A DNA stretch of 64,000 nt from contig CM061130.1 in NCBI GenBank assembly GCA_030789695.1, positions 8,981,860 through 9,045,859 on the forward strand, in the 5' to 3' direction. Source of the stretch: Scilla litardierei. Its lineage: Eukaryota > Streptophyta > Magnoliopsida > Asparagales > Asparagaceae. Positions 12,156 through 22,650 of this stretch are shown in pieces (positions within the stretch are counted from its first letter, which is position 1; every line of letters starts with the position of its first letter). The notes beneath the pieces were generated by a model. It saw only the letters and a list, made by a program, of their open reading frames with translations. It did not search any database and was not told the origin of the DNA. Both the position numbers and the translations under genes were made by a program.

Positions 12156-13589
12156 TGTTGGGAGATATACCCTCAGATCATTTAAATTTAAATGAAAATT
12201 TAAGCTTAGATATGGACTAATTTGCATATGATGCAAAAAGAGATTAAATGTGTCTTACATTGTTTAAGACTATATTTAATTAAATTAACGCGTTGGAAAG
12301 GTTACCAGTAAGATGGGAATGTCCCGCTCTAAACACAGGTTCAAATCACGTCAGAAACGGAGTTCAAATGAGCCCAGTAAGTCTATTTAAAAGTGTTTAA
12401 ATAGAGAGCCCAAAAAACAGACCCAAAGAATAAAGCCCACAACTTTAAACTGCATTTGATGCAGAATTTATTTTGTGTGTGGGTGGTAGCCTTGGGCCCG
12501 GCCTAAAGGCCAGGCATCTGTCCATGACCGCCTGCTGAAAAATGAAGAAAAGGGGGGCGCCACGTGGCGCCCCCCGATTGGACAAAACCAGGCGCCCAAA
12601 CGGGCGCCAGGCAAAACGCGGGCCCGGGCTTTGCCTGGGCCCGGGCACGTGAGTGCCTGTGAAATGCACGGGCACGCCACGCACGCGGAGGCTCGTGCAG
12701 TGCACGTGCCTCGGGGCGAGTGCGCTGCACGCGCCTGGTGCAGTGGGGCCCGCCGTAGCCCTAGGGCTGCGTGCTTTTTTGCGGCGGCTGGGTTGTGCAT
12801 TTGAGTGGGGTTTTTGGCATACTTTGACGCGACATTTGGAGAGTCAAACGGACTCGGATTGACGAGCTGTTTTTTCCTATATGTTCACCGTTGAACACCC
12901 TTTGAATTGATAAGTTGTATCAATCATGAAGCTCAACAGTGAGGGAGTTAAAATTCACGGATGTTTGACCTTTGTGGAAGGCAAACTAAATTGAATTTTC
13001 TAACTCCAAACTTTAGTCACACATCAGTTGTGGAGAAATGGGGAGAGTCGGCCACCTATATAAATAGGGGCCTCCTCCTTCCTCCAAACTCGTCCCAAGC
13101 TCAAGATCTGAGCATCTCCCAAAAACGTTGGAGCACACTCGGATCAAAGCTTAAATTAATTCTTCTTCTCCCTATATTTCTGCCTTACTCCTGAAGGGCT
13201 CTAGCAAAACTACGAAGGAGTTCGGATTCGGATCCGAAATCTTAGCGAAGGCTTTCACTCGCGTGAAACTTTCTTCGGTGCGTGGTTGGCTCGGCGACAC
13301 GAGGATTGCTCGCCTCGGGATGCGGAGCGGTTCGAGGAGCGGCTCGGCGTGGGACGGGGAGCGGCTCGGAAGACGGTGCGGTACATTTTTCCCGCCCCAG
13401 GGTTGAGATTCCGGGTATGTTTTTAGAAGCTTTCGTTTTAATTATTCGCAGTAGTTTAGATCCCTCTTGGGGTGGTCAGATCCACCCTGAGTTGGCAGAG
13501 ATCCTGGCGAAGAGGGTCTAGTTCCTTAGGGCTGCATGTTAATTAGATTAACATAATTTTTCTGCTGCTATTTTTGCTTCCGTGTTCCA
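12156..13589 (+). repeat. Second Copia 3' LTR (about 1434 bp)
   Basis: Begins TGTTGGGAGATATACC right after the polypurine tract. A TATA box (TATATAAATAG) lies at 13057-13067. The end is placed at GTGTTCCA (13589) because Tat-like coding sequence starts just after; this right border is less certain than the left. U3 is very GC-rich at about 12480-12800 and contains a 24-bp perfect palindrome. If the border is right, the target duplication would be TCCGA. Short frames on both strands here are by-products of GC content, not genes. Confidence 0.7.
12552..12575. promoter_or_regulatory. 24-bp perfect palindrome centred on a G-box
   Basis: Six G, then CGCCAC, its mirror GTGGCG, then six C: a perfect self-complementary 24-mer whose centre is CACGTG, the core recognised by plant bZIP and bHLH factors. 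It is about 480 bp upstream of the LTR TATA box. Nearby are an inverted pair GGCGCCC/GGGCGCC (12591-12608) and two direct copies of GGGCCCGGGC (about 12621-12647) with a 7-bp spacer. Factor binding is inference. Confidence 0.7.
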
Positions 13590-14605
13590 TCCGACTTAGG
13601 ATTGGCACAGATTTTAGTCCTGAGGGTCCGCCAAAACCCTACACCGGTGACCCTCGGTACATATCCTCAACAGATTACTCGCCTAACCAACTTTATGGTG
13701 GTAAAGATCAACTCACGTACAACAGGATCATCGAAAGACCGTTGCTAAACGCCGTAGAAGCGGTGGCCTCGACCTTACACCAGATGATCAAATTCCAGAC
13801 CACTGAGGGGATCGGAAGGGCAAGAAGCATCCTGGATCATACAAACCGATGGTTCGTCTACACACGCTGGGAGCGGGACCAGAATAATCATCCAAACCTT
13901 CGGGGGCGACCAATTTGAATAACCCCTCTGCTTCGATTTCCAAGCCACCAACATCGGTGCAGGATATGAGGCAGCCATCAATAAACTCCGATTGGCTCGA
14001 ACCCTTGGGGTGAAAGTAGTACAACTATTCAGCGACCCTAGCCCCGTCGCCCATCAACTGAACGGGCCCATCGAGGCCCACGACGACTCCATGGAGAGTC
14101 ACTCACATGTCATTAAAACTGAGCTTGCCACCTTTGCACGTGCCGAGATTCACTGCGCTCTAAGGTTGAAGAATCATCGACCTTACGCCCTATCAATGGA
14201 TGGGTCGTCCAACCCCAGCCGGGCCCGATCGAATCAAAAGCGTACGACATCTACCCCATCCCAACGGGCTGCTGTAAGAGCCCCCAAGCCTCGATTAGGG
14301 AGCTGCATGGATGGATCTGATGATCCGATAAAGATATCAATTCGTCCTGTTGGAGATATGAGACCGACCCAATGGATGCATGAAAATTTGAAAGGAAGGC
14401 CTATCAATTCGTCCTGTTGGATGGTTCATTGTACAAAAGACGATGGACCAGGTATGACATCTTCCCCCCTCTTAAACGCTTAGCCCCGCAGGAAGCACGC
14501 CACGTGATCCAAGAGATCAGTAAGGGAGGATGTGGGAACCATCACGGAGGAAAGTCTATAGCCCTGAAGGCCGAGAGACAAGGATATTTCTGCCCAAAAA
14601 ATCCT
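13590..14605 (+). pseudogene. Tat-lineage Gypsy RNase H and integrase zinc domain, broken
   Basis: Frame-hopping translation gives a Tat-type RNase H: TDGSSTHAGSGTRIIIQTFG near 13845, then CFDFQATNIGAGYEAAINKL near 13930 and LGVKVVQLFSD. Further on are SLYKRRWTRYDIFPPLKRLA and EARHVIQEISKGGCGNHHGG, the His/Cys zinc-binding N-terminus of integrase (about 14420-14590), ending at ERQGYFCPK. Several stops and frame changes make it non-functional. The 5' side (gag, protease, RT) is absent, apparently cut off by the Copia whose LTR ends at 13589. It is probably the same Tat copy as 14606-14971, 21930-24896 and 60511-61603. Confidence 0.85.
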
Positions 14606-14971
14606 CGAAGATCAGATCCCCAACATATTACGGTCGTACAGAACGACCCACAAAACCCAGAAAGGGGAGATGCCCTTCACGCTGGCCTATGGATGCGAGA
14701 CTGTCATGTCCATCAAGGTCAATAAGCGACCACTTCATCTCCGATACTACAATGAAGAAAGAAACTCAGAGGACCTCGAGTCCGACCTACAACTAGGAAC
14801 TAGGTCTGGGAACGGGTGTTGGAAACCCTAACCGAACGAAAGGGTGCATGGCACGCCACTTCAACTCGAAAGTTCGCGAACGCAATTTCCGTATGGGAGA
14901 CTTGGTACTGCACAAGGCCACTACTGCTACCAAGGTCCTCAAGGAGGGAAGGCTCGCTGCATTATGGAAGG
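14606..14971 (+). pseudogene. Tat integrase C-terminal part; catalytic core deleted
   Basis: The segment resumes at RSYRTTHKTQKGEMPFTLAY, a conserved stretch after the third acidic residue of Gypsy integrases, then RPLHLRYYNEERNSEDLESD and NFRMGDLVLHKATT, and stops at KEGRLAALWK. The previous domain ended at YFCPK, so the whole DDE core (normally about 150 residues) is missing between about 14600 and 14635. The last codons before the inserted Copia lead into a Trp-Lys-Gly-Pro reading, the GPY/F motif of the C-terminal module. The target duplication GAAGG occupies 14967-14971. Confidence 0.85.
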
Positions 14972-16707
14972 TGTAGTGCCCTGTGGTAGCTACTGCACAC
15001 GTACTAGAGGGGGGGTGAATAGTACTTAAAATAATCAAGATAGTTATTCCTAATTATTGTGCAAGAAACAAACGACAATGCGGAATTAAACAACTATCAA
15101 CAAGAATTAAAACATACGCAAACAAACAATATTACTGGGTTCGGATCCACCCAAGTCTCCCCGACTTGTTCTCGGTGATCCTACGTCCCAACCACCCGGA
15201 TCCCCTCCGGATACTTGAGTTAGCAACCCTAACTCAAGATTTCCACTAAACCCACTTGCGGAAACTCCACAAGTGCAATCGACCTACAATCGATTCCTGT
15301 GAATCCCATAACCCGGGATCACTCAAACTCTCACAACCGATAGTGTACAACAATTCAATGAAATGAAATGAAATAAATTCTTACCATACAAAATCCTATG
15401 CCTTGAGTAAACTTACCAAATTAGGGAAATGATGGATTTTGAGGAGAGAATGTCACCAAACCGAATCTCCACCAATAAGATCAGCGATCGAAGGCTAGGA
15501 TGGAGGATGGTGACTTTGGATCAAGCTCTAGGCTTGGAAGGCTCACAATGGAGAGAATCTCTCTTGAGGAAATGGCTCAAAGAGTTGAGGGAGAGATTCT
15601 TGTGAGGAAGAGAAAGCTTTAGAATGGAGTTGAATAGCTTCTCTTAGGTTTCTTCAAATCTCTAAAATGGCAGCCTTGGATCTTATGAAAGAGCCCCTCC
15701 AACTATATATAGGATAGAGGAGAGAGAGAGAAAAAAACGTTTGAAGAAAGTCTCCAACGGCTCTATTCTGAACCAGACTAGTCGGTCAAAGAAGGATCAC
15801 TGACCGACTAGTTCATCAACTAGTCGGTCGGTGATACAACGTAGACCGACTAACGGTAGAACAGCCAAGAAGTCGAAGTACAGGCAAAGACAACTAGTCG
15901 GTCTAAGAAGACTTTCCGACCGACTAGTTTCACAACTAGTCGGTCGGTGAATGATCTTTGACCGACTAACGTCGAAATAGAATAGGTTCACTTCAAGATG
16001 AATTAGTCGGTTTAAGAACAAATTCTGACCGACTAGTTTCTCAACTAGTCGGTCGGTAAACGTTCTTTGACCGACTAACTCGAAACAGTAACTCAGGCTG
16101 TACAGAGGCAAGCTCAACTAGTCGGTCTAAGAAGGATTTCTAACCGACTAGATCGTCATCTAGTCGGTCGGTGACTCTTCTTTGACCGACTAATTGATCA
16201 ACCTGGAAAGAGCTGAATATAGCAAGGCATCTAGTCGGTTCATGTAGAGTTGCTGACCGACTAGATCGTCATCTAGTCTGTTGGTGACTCTTCTTGAACC
16301 AACTAACATGCACTCGAAGCCGAGGGAAGAAGCGATAGGCTTCGGGAAAGTTTCTAATGGCTTCTATGAATATACTAGCTCTAAGATATGAGCGAAATGA
16401 AGTATATAATGTAAGTCCTACTCAAGGCTTAACATTCTAATCTATGAAGCTAGAAGACTATAAAATAAACCTTACGAGCCGTCTTCAAAGCTTCAATCTT
16501 CATTCCTCTTGACTTCAATATTGCTCCTTGAGCTTCAACGAAGCTCCAGGCACACGATCACGCGTATTGAGAAGTCTTGAGACGTCGCTTTTGATGTACG
16601 TGGTATTTTGGCGACGATCTCCATAACTACGCTCACAAATAAGTTAGTATACATTATTTATGTTTGCTCATCATCCAAAACCAAATCCGGGGTATCATAT
16701 CACAACA
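14972..16707 (-). repeat. Gag-only Copia 3' LTR (1736 bp)
   Basis: Bounded by TGTAGTGCCC and ATCACAACA and flanked on the left by GAAGG, matched by GAAGG at 21930-21934. It is about 98-99% alike to the LTR at 20192-21929 by eye, so the insertion is recent. Minus-strand TATA box TATATATAG at 15703-15711. Upstream of it (15776-16310) is an array of inverted repeats made from CTAGTCGGTC and GACCGACTAG. Confidence 0.95.
15776..16310 (-). repeat. U3 array of GACCGACTAG/CTAGTCGGTC inverted repeats
   Basis: Hairpin-like units (CTAGTCGGTC, a 13-15 base loop, GACCGACTAG) occur in pairs separated by 6-8 bp (TTCATCA, TTTCACA, TTTCTCA, ATCGTCA). Pairs are spaced by about 60-75 bp of unique sequence. At least five pairs are visible; the outer arms are less conserved. 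The array sits directly upstream of the LTR TATA box on the transcribed strand, and the same array occurs in the other LTR at 20999-21530. Confidence 0.9.
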
Positions 16708-18010
16708 TTCTCCCCCTTTTTGGTGATGACAAACCAACATAAATAATAATCAATAATAATGATTCAATAGAAATTTACTTACTCTCACTGCATTAATGAC
16801 ACGTTAGTTCCATATTCAATAAAATTCATTCGCATCATGCAGATGAGGAAGAAATGAAATATGAACCACATATTGACATATAGGATCTAAATCCATTTTA
16901 TATCTTCACTCCCCCTGAATCTAACACATCAAATTAGATTCATGGTAAATTCCTTTGAATTATTAGTTAGCACATTGTCATTATTATATCTCTCCCCCTT
17001 TGGCATTAGCAAAAAGAGCGGGAGTAGAACAACAACACAACCAATGGCAAAAAAATAATGCATGGGAGTCGAAGAATACGACCAAGGTCCAAAATAACAC
17101 CAATGCAAAATATCAAATGTAAAATACCGAATAAAAGCAAAGCGTGTCAAGGAGACCAAAGTCGAAAATCAGAAACCGAAATCATCAAACCATAGGTGAA
17201 ATACGAAAACCGAAATCATAAAATCATCGGCGAAAATCGGAAAACGAAATCACCAAGCCATAGGCGAAAATCGAAATACGAAATCATCAAGCCATAGGCG
17301 AAAAAACGAAATCCGAAATCATCAAAACTCAAATCAATTTTACTTATTGAGTTTTGGAACATACTCTCCAAAATCAATAGAATGCATGGAAAACAATTCT
17401 ATGTTTCCATAGAAAGAATTCTATTAAATCCATAAAATCGTCGAACGACGAAATCAACATCAGAGACAAAAATAATCCGATGTGCATACCAAATGTAGCA
17501 TGCAAGAATGTTATGCCAAAAATAGATAGAACATCATATACCAATGGCATACACTAATCTAGCATACCAAATGAAGCAAAATGATACCAATCGTAATATA
17601 TTCTACCAATGGATACCAATATGAATCAAAAGTATGAACATACTTACAACATTAAGCTCCCCCTACTTTGGTGCATCATTCAAGCACCATCAACTCAAAT
17701 CGAATGAAAATCCTTGCAAATCACGGAGTTGGTAGGGTTGGTATCTCATGGTGGATTTAACCTAGAGAATATCATTTTGGTATCCAAAAATCCTTTTGGA
17801 TCCTATGGGTTAGGCAATAAATTTAGCTAACTAAATTCAAATTAAATGTAACCCATACAAACCACAATTGCTTTGGTACCCATAAAATGAAATTTAAACT
17901 TATGGTACCAAGCAATGAAGGGTCAAAGGAAACTAACCCTTCGGAAACCAAGTCCAAGAGGAACTTGATTTCCCAACATAATTATCATTCAAAATAACAT
18001 CATTAATAAA
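16708..18010 (-). other. Gag-only Copia 3' untranslated region
   Basis: About 1.3 kb without a credible gene. Next to the LTR the minus strand has a polypurine tract (plus TTCTCCCCCTTTTT). Another CTCCCCC run is at 16991. At 17159-17330 are about four diverged copies of a 40-50 bp repeat containing CGAAATCATCAAGCCATAGG. All pol genes that should lie on this side of gag are missing. Confidence 0.8.
17159..17330 (-). repeat. Short tandem repeats in Copia 3' UTR
   Basis: Four imperfect copies of a unit containing CCGAAATCATCAAGCCATAG followed by GCGAAAATCG. The copies vary in length by several bases. Variable tandem repeats are common in retrotransposon 3' untranslated regions; no function is implied. 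Confidence 0.75.
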
Positions 18011-18293
18011 CTATTTTACATATAAATTTTTATTATGCATGCTTGTGTTCTTCGGACCCCAAATGGTGTAAGTCTTGGGAGTCCTAATCCTATTGGGAAC
18101 ATGCATATGTTGTTGATTTCTATATGATGCATATCGAGGGTAAGCATATGGCATGCGATGCAATGGTGCATGACGATAATTATTCATATGAGAATGAGGA
18201 TGAACATATGGATGTGGAGGAACACGTGCATGAGTGTGTCTCATAAGGTGTGCACGTGCTCGTGGGTGCGGAGCATAAAAATCATCATTTGTG
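18011..18293 (-). pseudogene. Frameshifted C-terminal tail of Copia gag
   Basis: After the main gag frame stops at 18294, another frame (open 18011-18562) continues with a His/Pro/Tyr/Arg-rich tail, STNDDFYAPHPRARAHLMRH and later PKTYTIWGPKNTSMHNKN. TIWGPK resembles the IWVPK motif that precedes the protease in related Copia gag-pol. The gag therefore seems to have suffered one frameshift near 18300. Right after this tail coding ends, with no protease. Confidence 0.6.
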
Positions 18294-20150
18294 CTAACAT
18301 GTGGGGGTAGGATGTGTGTTCCTACGTGGCATGGTATACATGTAAGCATGACCCTTCTTTGGAGGTCCACCCAAAGTGGGTTTCTTTCCAAATGGGGACG
18401 TGTTCCTAGCGGAAGCACCATTAGTAGAAGATCTACCCATGACGTGTTTACTTCCACTAGTAGAAGCATCGGAAGATGGCCTAACAAAGGTGGCGGACGA
18501 TTTGGATGACTCTCCCATCTTATACCCCAAACCAATGTGATGATTGGCCGGAGGTAAGTCATTTAGGATATCATCCAACTTGTCCTTACCTTTGTTGAAT
18601 TCATGAATTCGGCCTAATGTGCTCTCATGCTTCTCGGTTAGAGAATGCAAAGAAGCATCCAAAGTGGACACTTGCGATGCGAGTGCACAAACACATGATT
18701 TGAGATTTTTATTCTCAATACTCAAAGTTGAGATTTGAGACATCAAATCCGCTATCACATGTTCATCCGAATCCTCGAAATGAACATGCTCAAGTTGAGA
18801 CTTGAGATTTTCAATCTCATTTCTCAACCCATCAACAACGGTGTCGTTGTTGACGATGAAAGGCTTAGGCGAGTTTTTAAGACTATCTAATTCATTTTTA
18901 GTCTTCATAAACTTAGTAGCCATATTAGAAAACTTATTCCATAGTTGTTCATTGGCTATTCTAAGTTCATCATTGGTTACCTCTTCGCCTTCATCCTCTC
19001 TTCCATCCTCGCTTCCATCCTCGCTTTCATCGGAGGAAGTCTCTTCATCACAATCCTCTTTTCCCATAAAGCACGTGTGTGCAATCTCCACTCTTTCATC
19101 GTCCGATTCTCCACTTGAGGAGTCGGAGTCGGTGAAAGTGCCGACAAGCCCTTTCTTGTGCTTTCTTGACTTGTCGAGCTTGGATCCCTTCCATTTTTCC
19201 TTGTGTTTGTAGAGAGGACAATCCGGCTTGATATGTCCTGGCTTGTTGCATTTGTAACACACGGGAGTAGAAACATTAGTCGAAATAAATTTAGATTTAC
19301 GATTCAACTTACCTTGTCGGAAGAATCGGATGAATTTCTTTGCCATATTGGCCAATGCTTCCATGTCCAATTCTTCGTCCTCTTCTTCTTCCGAATCTTC
19401 ATCATCGGTAGATGGAGTGGCCTTGAATGCAATTGCCTTTTTCTTTGGCTCGTCTTGCTTCAAGTACGCCTTCATCTTTTCCCTCATCCGGATCTTACTA
19501 TCCTTGCGTACCTCATAAGACAACAAGGTACCCATTAGTTGTACGACAGTATATTTATTCATGTCATTACCTTCCTCGATGGCGAAGGTACGCTTCTCCC
19601 AACAAGAAGGGAGTCCATCGATTATCTTCGAGACTTTCTCCTTTTGGGTGTAGGTCTTCCCAAGAGCTTCCAAGTCGTTTGATATATCCACGAAGCGAGC
19701 GTAATAATCTTTCATGGTTTCGCCCTGCTCCATATGAAACAACTCAAATTCTTTATTAGCAACGACGAGTTTAGAATCTTTTACCGTACTCGATCCTTCA
19801 TGCAATATGAGGAGTTGGTTCCATATTTGATATGCACTCTTACATGTGCATATCTTGTTGAAGTCCTCGGGCTCCAACGCACAATTCAAGGCATTCATTG
19901 CCTTGGCATTGGCTACTTCCCCGGCGACCTCCACGGGAGTCCAATTCGCGAAATCTTCTTCGGAAGGCTCGACATACTCCGTCATGGTGGCTCTCCATAG
20001 TGAAGCGCTCCGGAGGAAAATTTGCATCCGGCATTTCCAGTACCCGTAGTTGGTACCGTTGAAGTGTGGAGGCCTGACGGAGGATAGTCCTTCCATGACA
20101 GAAGAAGCTCCATCGCGGTTCTTGAAGACGTTGTAGTCGTTGTTCGTCAT
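18294..20150 (-). CDS. Copia gag polyprotein, intact 618-residue frame
   Basis: An uninterrupted gag. Residues about 30-230 form the UBN2-type capsid domain: HFNGTNYGYWKCRMQIFLRS, then AMNALNCALEPEDFNKICTC and MKDYYARFVDISNDL. A CCHC zinc knuckle, CYKCNKPGHIKPDC, is near residue 298 and would bind RNA. Acidic Ser/Glu/Asp stretches flank it, and residues about 405-530 are a long Leu-rich coiled coil (NELDSLKNS, LRNEIENLKSQLEH, SQISTLSIENKNLKS). The Met is 40 bases inside the LTR, just after the primer site. The C-terminal residues after KKPTLGGPPKKGHAYM are probably out of frame. No pol follows, so it would need enzymes from a relative to move; the open frame and near-identical LTRs suggest it did so recently. 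Confidence 0.92.
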   Translation of the reverse strand: MTNNDYNVFKNRDGASSVMEGLSSVRPPHFNGTNYGYWKCRMQIFLRSASLWRATMTEYVEPSEEDFANWTPVEVAGEVANAKAMNALNCALEPEDFNKICTCKSAYQIWNQLLILHEGSSTVKDSKLVVANKEFELFHMEQGETMKDYYARFVDISNDLEALGKTYTQKEKVSKIIDGLPSCWEKRTFAIEEGNDMNKYTVVQLMGTLLSYEVRKDSKIRMREKMKAYLKQDEPKKKAIAFKATPSTDDEDSEEEEDEELDMEALANMAKKFIRFFRQGKLNRKSKFISTNVSTPVCYKCNKPGHIKPDCPLYKHKEKWKGSKLDKSRKHKKGLVGTFTDSDSSSGESDDERVEIAHTCFMGKEDCDEETSSDESEDGSEDGREDEGEEVTNDELRIANEQLWNKFSNMATKFMKTKNELDSLKNSPKPFIVNNDTVVDGLRNEIENLKSQLEHVHFEDSDEHVIADLMSQISTLSIENKNLKSCVCALASQVSTLDASLHSLTEKHESTLGRIHEFNKGKDKLDDILNDLPPANHHIGLGYKMGESSKSSATFVRPSSDASTSGSKHVMGRSSTNGASARNTSPFGKKPTLGGPPKKGHAYMYTMPRRNTHPTPTC

Positions 20151-20173
20151 AGCTTTGAACTTGTAGCTTTAAC

Positions 20174-20190
20174 CTTGGCTATGATACCAA
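20174..20190 (-). promoter_or_regulatory. Primer binding site of gag-only Copia
   Basis: The minus strand reads TTGGTATCATAGCC just inside the 5' LTR, one base different from the canonical TGGTATCAGAGC complementary to initiator Met tRNA. It sets the orientation and the LTR border at 20192. Confidence 0.88.
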
Positions 20191-20191
20191 T

Positions 20192-21929
20192 TGTAGTGCC
20201 ATGTGGTAGCTACTGCACACGTACTAGAGGGGGGGTGAATAGTACTTAAAATAATCAAGATAGTTATTCCTAATTATTGTGCAAGAAACAAACGACAATG
20301 CGGAATTAAACAACTATCAACAAGAATTAAAACATACGCAAACAAACAATATTACTGGGTTCGGATCCACCCAAGTCTCCCCGACTTGTTCCCGGTGATC
20401 CTACGTCCCAACCACCCGGATCCCCTCCGGATACTTGAGTTAGCAACACTAACTCAAGATTTCCACTAAACCCACTTGCGGAAACTCCACAAGTGCAATC
20501 GACCTACAATCGATTCCTGTGAATCCCACAACCCGGGATCACTCAAACTCTCACAACCGAGAGTGTACAACAATTCAATGAAATGAAATGAAATAAATTC
20601 TTACCATACAAAATCATATGCCTTGAGTAAACTTACCAAATTAGGGCAATGATGGATTTTGAGGAGAGAATGTCACCAAACCAAATCTCCACCAATAAGA
20701 TCAGCGATCGAAGGCTAGGATGGAGGATGGTGACTTTGGATCAAGCTCTAGGCTTGGAAGGCTCACAATGGAGAGAATCTCTCTTGAGGAAATGGCTCAA
20801 AGAGTTGAGGGCGAGATTCTTGTGAGGAAGAGAAAGCTTTAGAATGGAGTTGAATAGCTTCTCTTAGGTTTCTTCAAATCTCTAAAATGGCAGCCTTGGA
20901 TCTTATGAAAGAGCCCCTCCAACTATATATAGGATAGAGGAGAGAGAGAGAGAGAAAAACGTTTGAAGAAAGTCTCCAACGGCTCTATTCTGAACCAGAC
21001 TAGTCGGTCAAAGAAGGATCACTGACCGACTAGTTCATCAACTAGTCGGTCGGTGATACAACGTAGACCGACTAACGGTAGAACAGCCAAGAAGTCGAAG
21101 TACAGGCAAAGACAACTAGTCGGTCTAAGAAGACTTTCCGACCGACTAGTTCCACAACTAGTCGGTCGGTGAATGATCTTTGACCGACTAACGTCGAAAT
21201 AGAATAGGTTGACTTCAAGATGACTTAGTCGATTTAAGAAAAAATTCTGATCGACTAGTTTCTCAACTAGTCGGTCGGTAAACGTTCTTTGACCGACTAA
21301 CTCGAAACAGTAACTCAGGCTGTACAGAGGCAAGCTCAACTAGTCGGTCTAAGAAGGATTCCTAACCGACTAGATCGTCATCTAGTCGGTCGGTGACTCT
21401 TCTTTGACCGACTAATTGATCAACCTGGAAAGAGCTGAATATAGCAAGGCATCTAGTCGGTTCATGTAGAGTTGCTGACCGACTAGATCGTCATCTAGTC
21501 GGTTGGTGACTCTTCTTGAACCAACTAACATGCACTCGAAGCCGAGGGAAGAAGCGATAGGCTTCGGGAAAGTTTCTAATGGCTTCTATGAATATCCTAG
21601 CTCTAAGATATGAGCGAAATGAAGTATATAATGTAAGTCCTACTCAAGGCTTAACATTCTAATCTATGAAGCTAGAAGACTATAAAATAAACCTTACGAG
21701 CCGTCTTCAAAGCTTCAATCTTCATTCCTCTTGACTTCAATATTGCTCCTTGAGCTTCAACGAAGCTCCAGGCACACGATCACGCGTATTGAGAAGTCTT
21801 GAGATGTCGCTTTTGATGTACGTGGTATTTTGGCGACGATCTCCATAACTGCGCTCACAAATAAGTTAGTATACATTATTTATGTTTGCTCATCATCCAA
21901 AACCAAATCCGGGGTATCATATCACAACA
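20192..21929 (-). repeat. Gag-only Copia 5' LTR (1738 bp)
   Basis: Same ends as 14972-16707 (TGTAGTGCC ... CACAACA), followed by target duplication GAAGG at 21930-21934. TATA box on the minus strand at 20923-20931; U3 inverted-repeat array at 20999-21530. The few differences from its partner include two extra bases in the GA run near 20945 and single changes such as T to C near 21150. Confidence 0.95.
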
Positions 21930-22370
21930 GAAGGGGCCATGCCCCTTGCCACCGAACGACCTTCGTCGGCCGTAAGTCGAAGGGGCCATGCCCGTCACCA
22001 CCGAACGACCTTCCTCGGTCATAAGTCGAGGGGGCGATCCCCCTCGCCACTGAACGACCTTTGTAGGCCGTAAGTCGAGGGGGCCATGCCCCTCGCCACC
22101 GAACGACCTTCGTCGGTCGTAAGTCGAAGGGGCCATGCCCATCGCCACCGAACGACCTTCGTCAGCCGTAAGTCGAAGGGGCCATGCCCATCGCCACCGA
22201 ACGACCTTCGTCGGTCGTAAGTCGAAGGGGCCATGCCCATCACCACCAAAGGACTTTCGTCGGCCGTAAGTTGAGAGGTCCATGCCCCTCGTCACCGAAC
22301 GACTTCTGTCGGCTATAAGTCGAGGGGTCTATGCCCCTCGCCACCGAACAATCCTCGTCGGATGTAAGGG
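21930..22370 (+). repeat. 49-bp tandem repeat array, nine copies
   Basis: Unit starts GAAGGGGCCATGCCC and contains CACCGAACGACCTTCGTCGG and CGTAAGTC. Copies begin at 21930, 21979, 22028, 22077, 22126, 22175, 22224, 22273 and 22322, the last two most diverged. Tandem arrays between integrase and the 3' LTR are known in Tat-lineage elements (Retand, Ogre relatives). The first unit begins exactly at the codons reading into the GPY/F motif of the interrupted integrase. Reading frames through the array (Tyr/Asp/Arg-rich) are repeat translation, not genes. Confidence 0.9.
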
Positions 22371-22650
22371 CCACACACCTTTCTACCATACGACCAAAGG
22401 AGCGTGATTTATGGTGAAGACACCTCACTTGTCCACGACATAACTTGCTTAAGGACTTCTGTGTTTTTTCAAGTTAGGTCGTCGAGGGGCCATACACACG
22501 CAGCAGATATAAATTTTATATTTGGATAAAGAAATAAAGATGCAAAGAGTAAGCTGCAAAAAGTTTCTTCTTCATCGATTTCAAATCATCGATTTCAAAT
22601 CGGAAAAATTGCAGAAAAAGCTACAAAGGGACTGCCTAAAACCTAAGAGG
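22371..22650 (+). other. Tat spacer between tandem array and antisense gene
   Basis: About 280 bp without a reading frame I can support. It contains two copies of CATCGATTTCAAAT near 22572-22600. It lies downstream (3') of the antisense gene and may hold its 3' untranslated region. Confidence 0.5.

Noticed and set aside
12445..12862. Several overlapping frames in GC-rich DNA
   Set aside because: Stop codons are rare in GC-rich sequence. The frames are Ala/Arg/Pro/Gly-rich on both strands and lie in U3 of an LTR.
18802..20049. Plus-strand frames opposite the Copia gag
   Set aside because: Ser-rich translations of the complement of an acidic coiled-coil gene; they have no independent support.
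21876..22295. 139-residue minus-strand frame with repeated blocks
   Set aside because: It is the translation of the 49-bp tandem array; 49 is not a multiple of three and the frame exists only because the repeat lacks stops.
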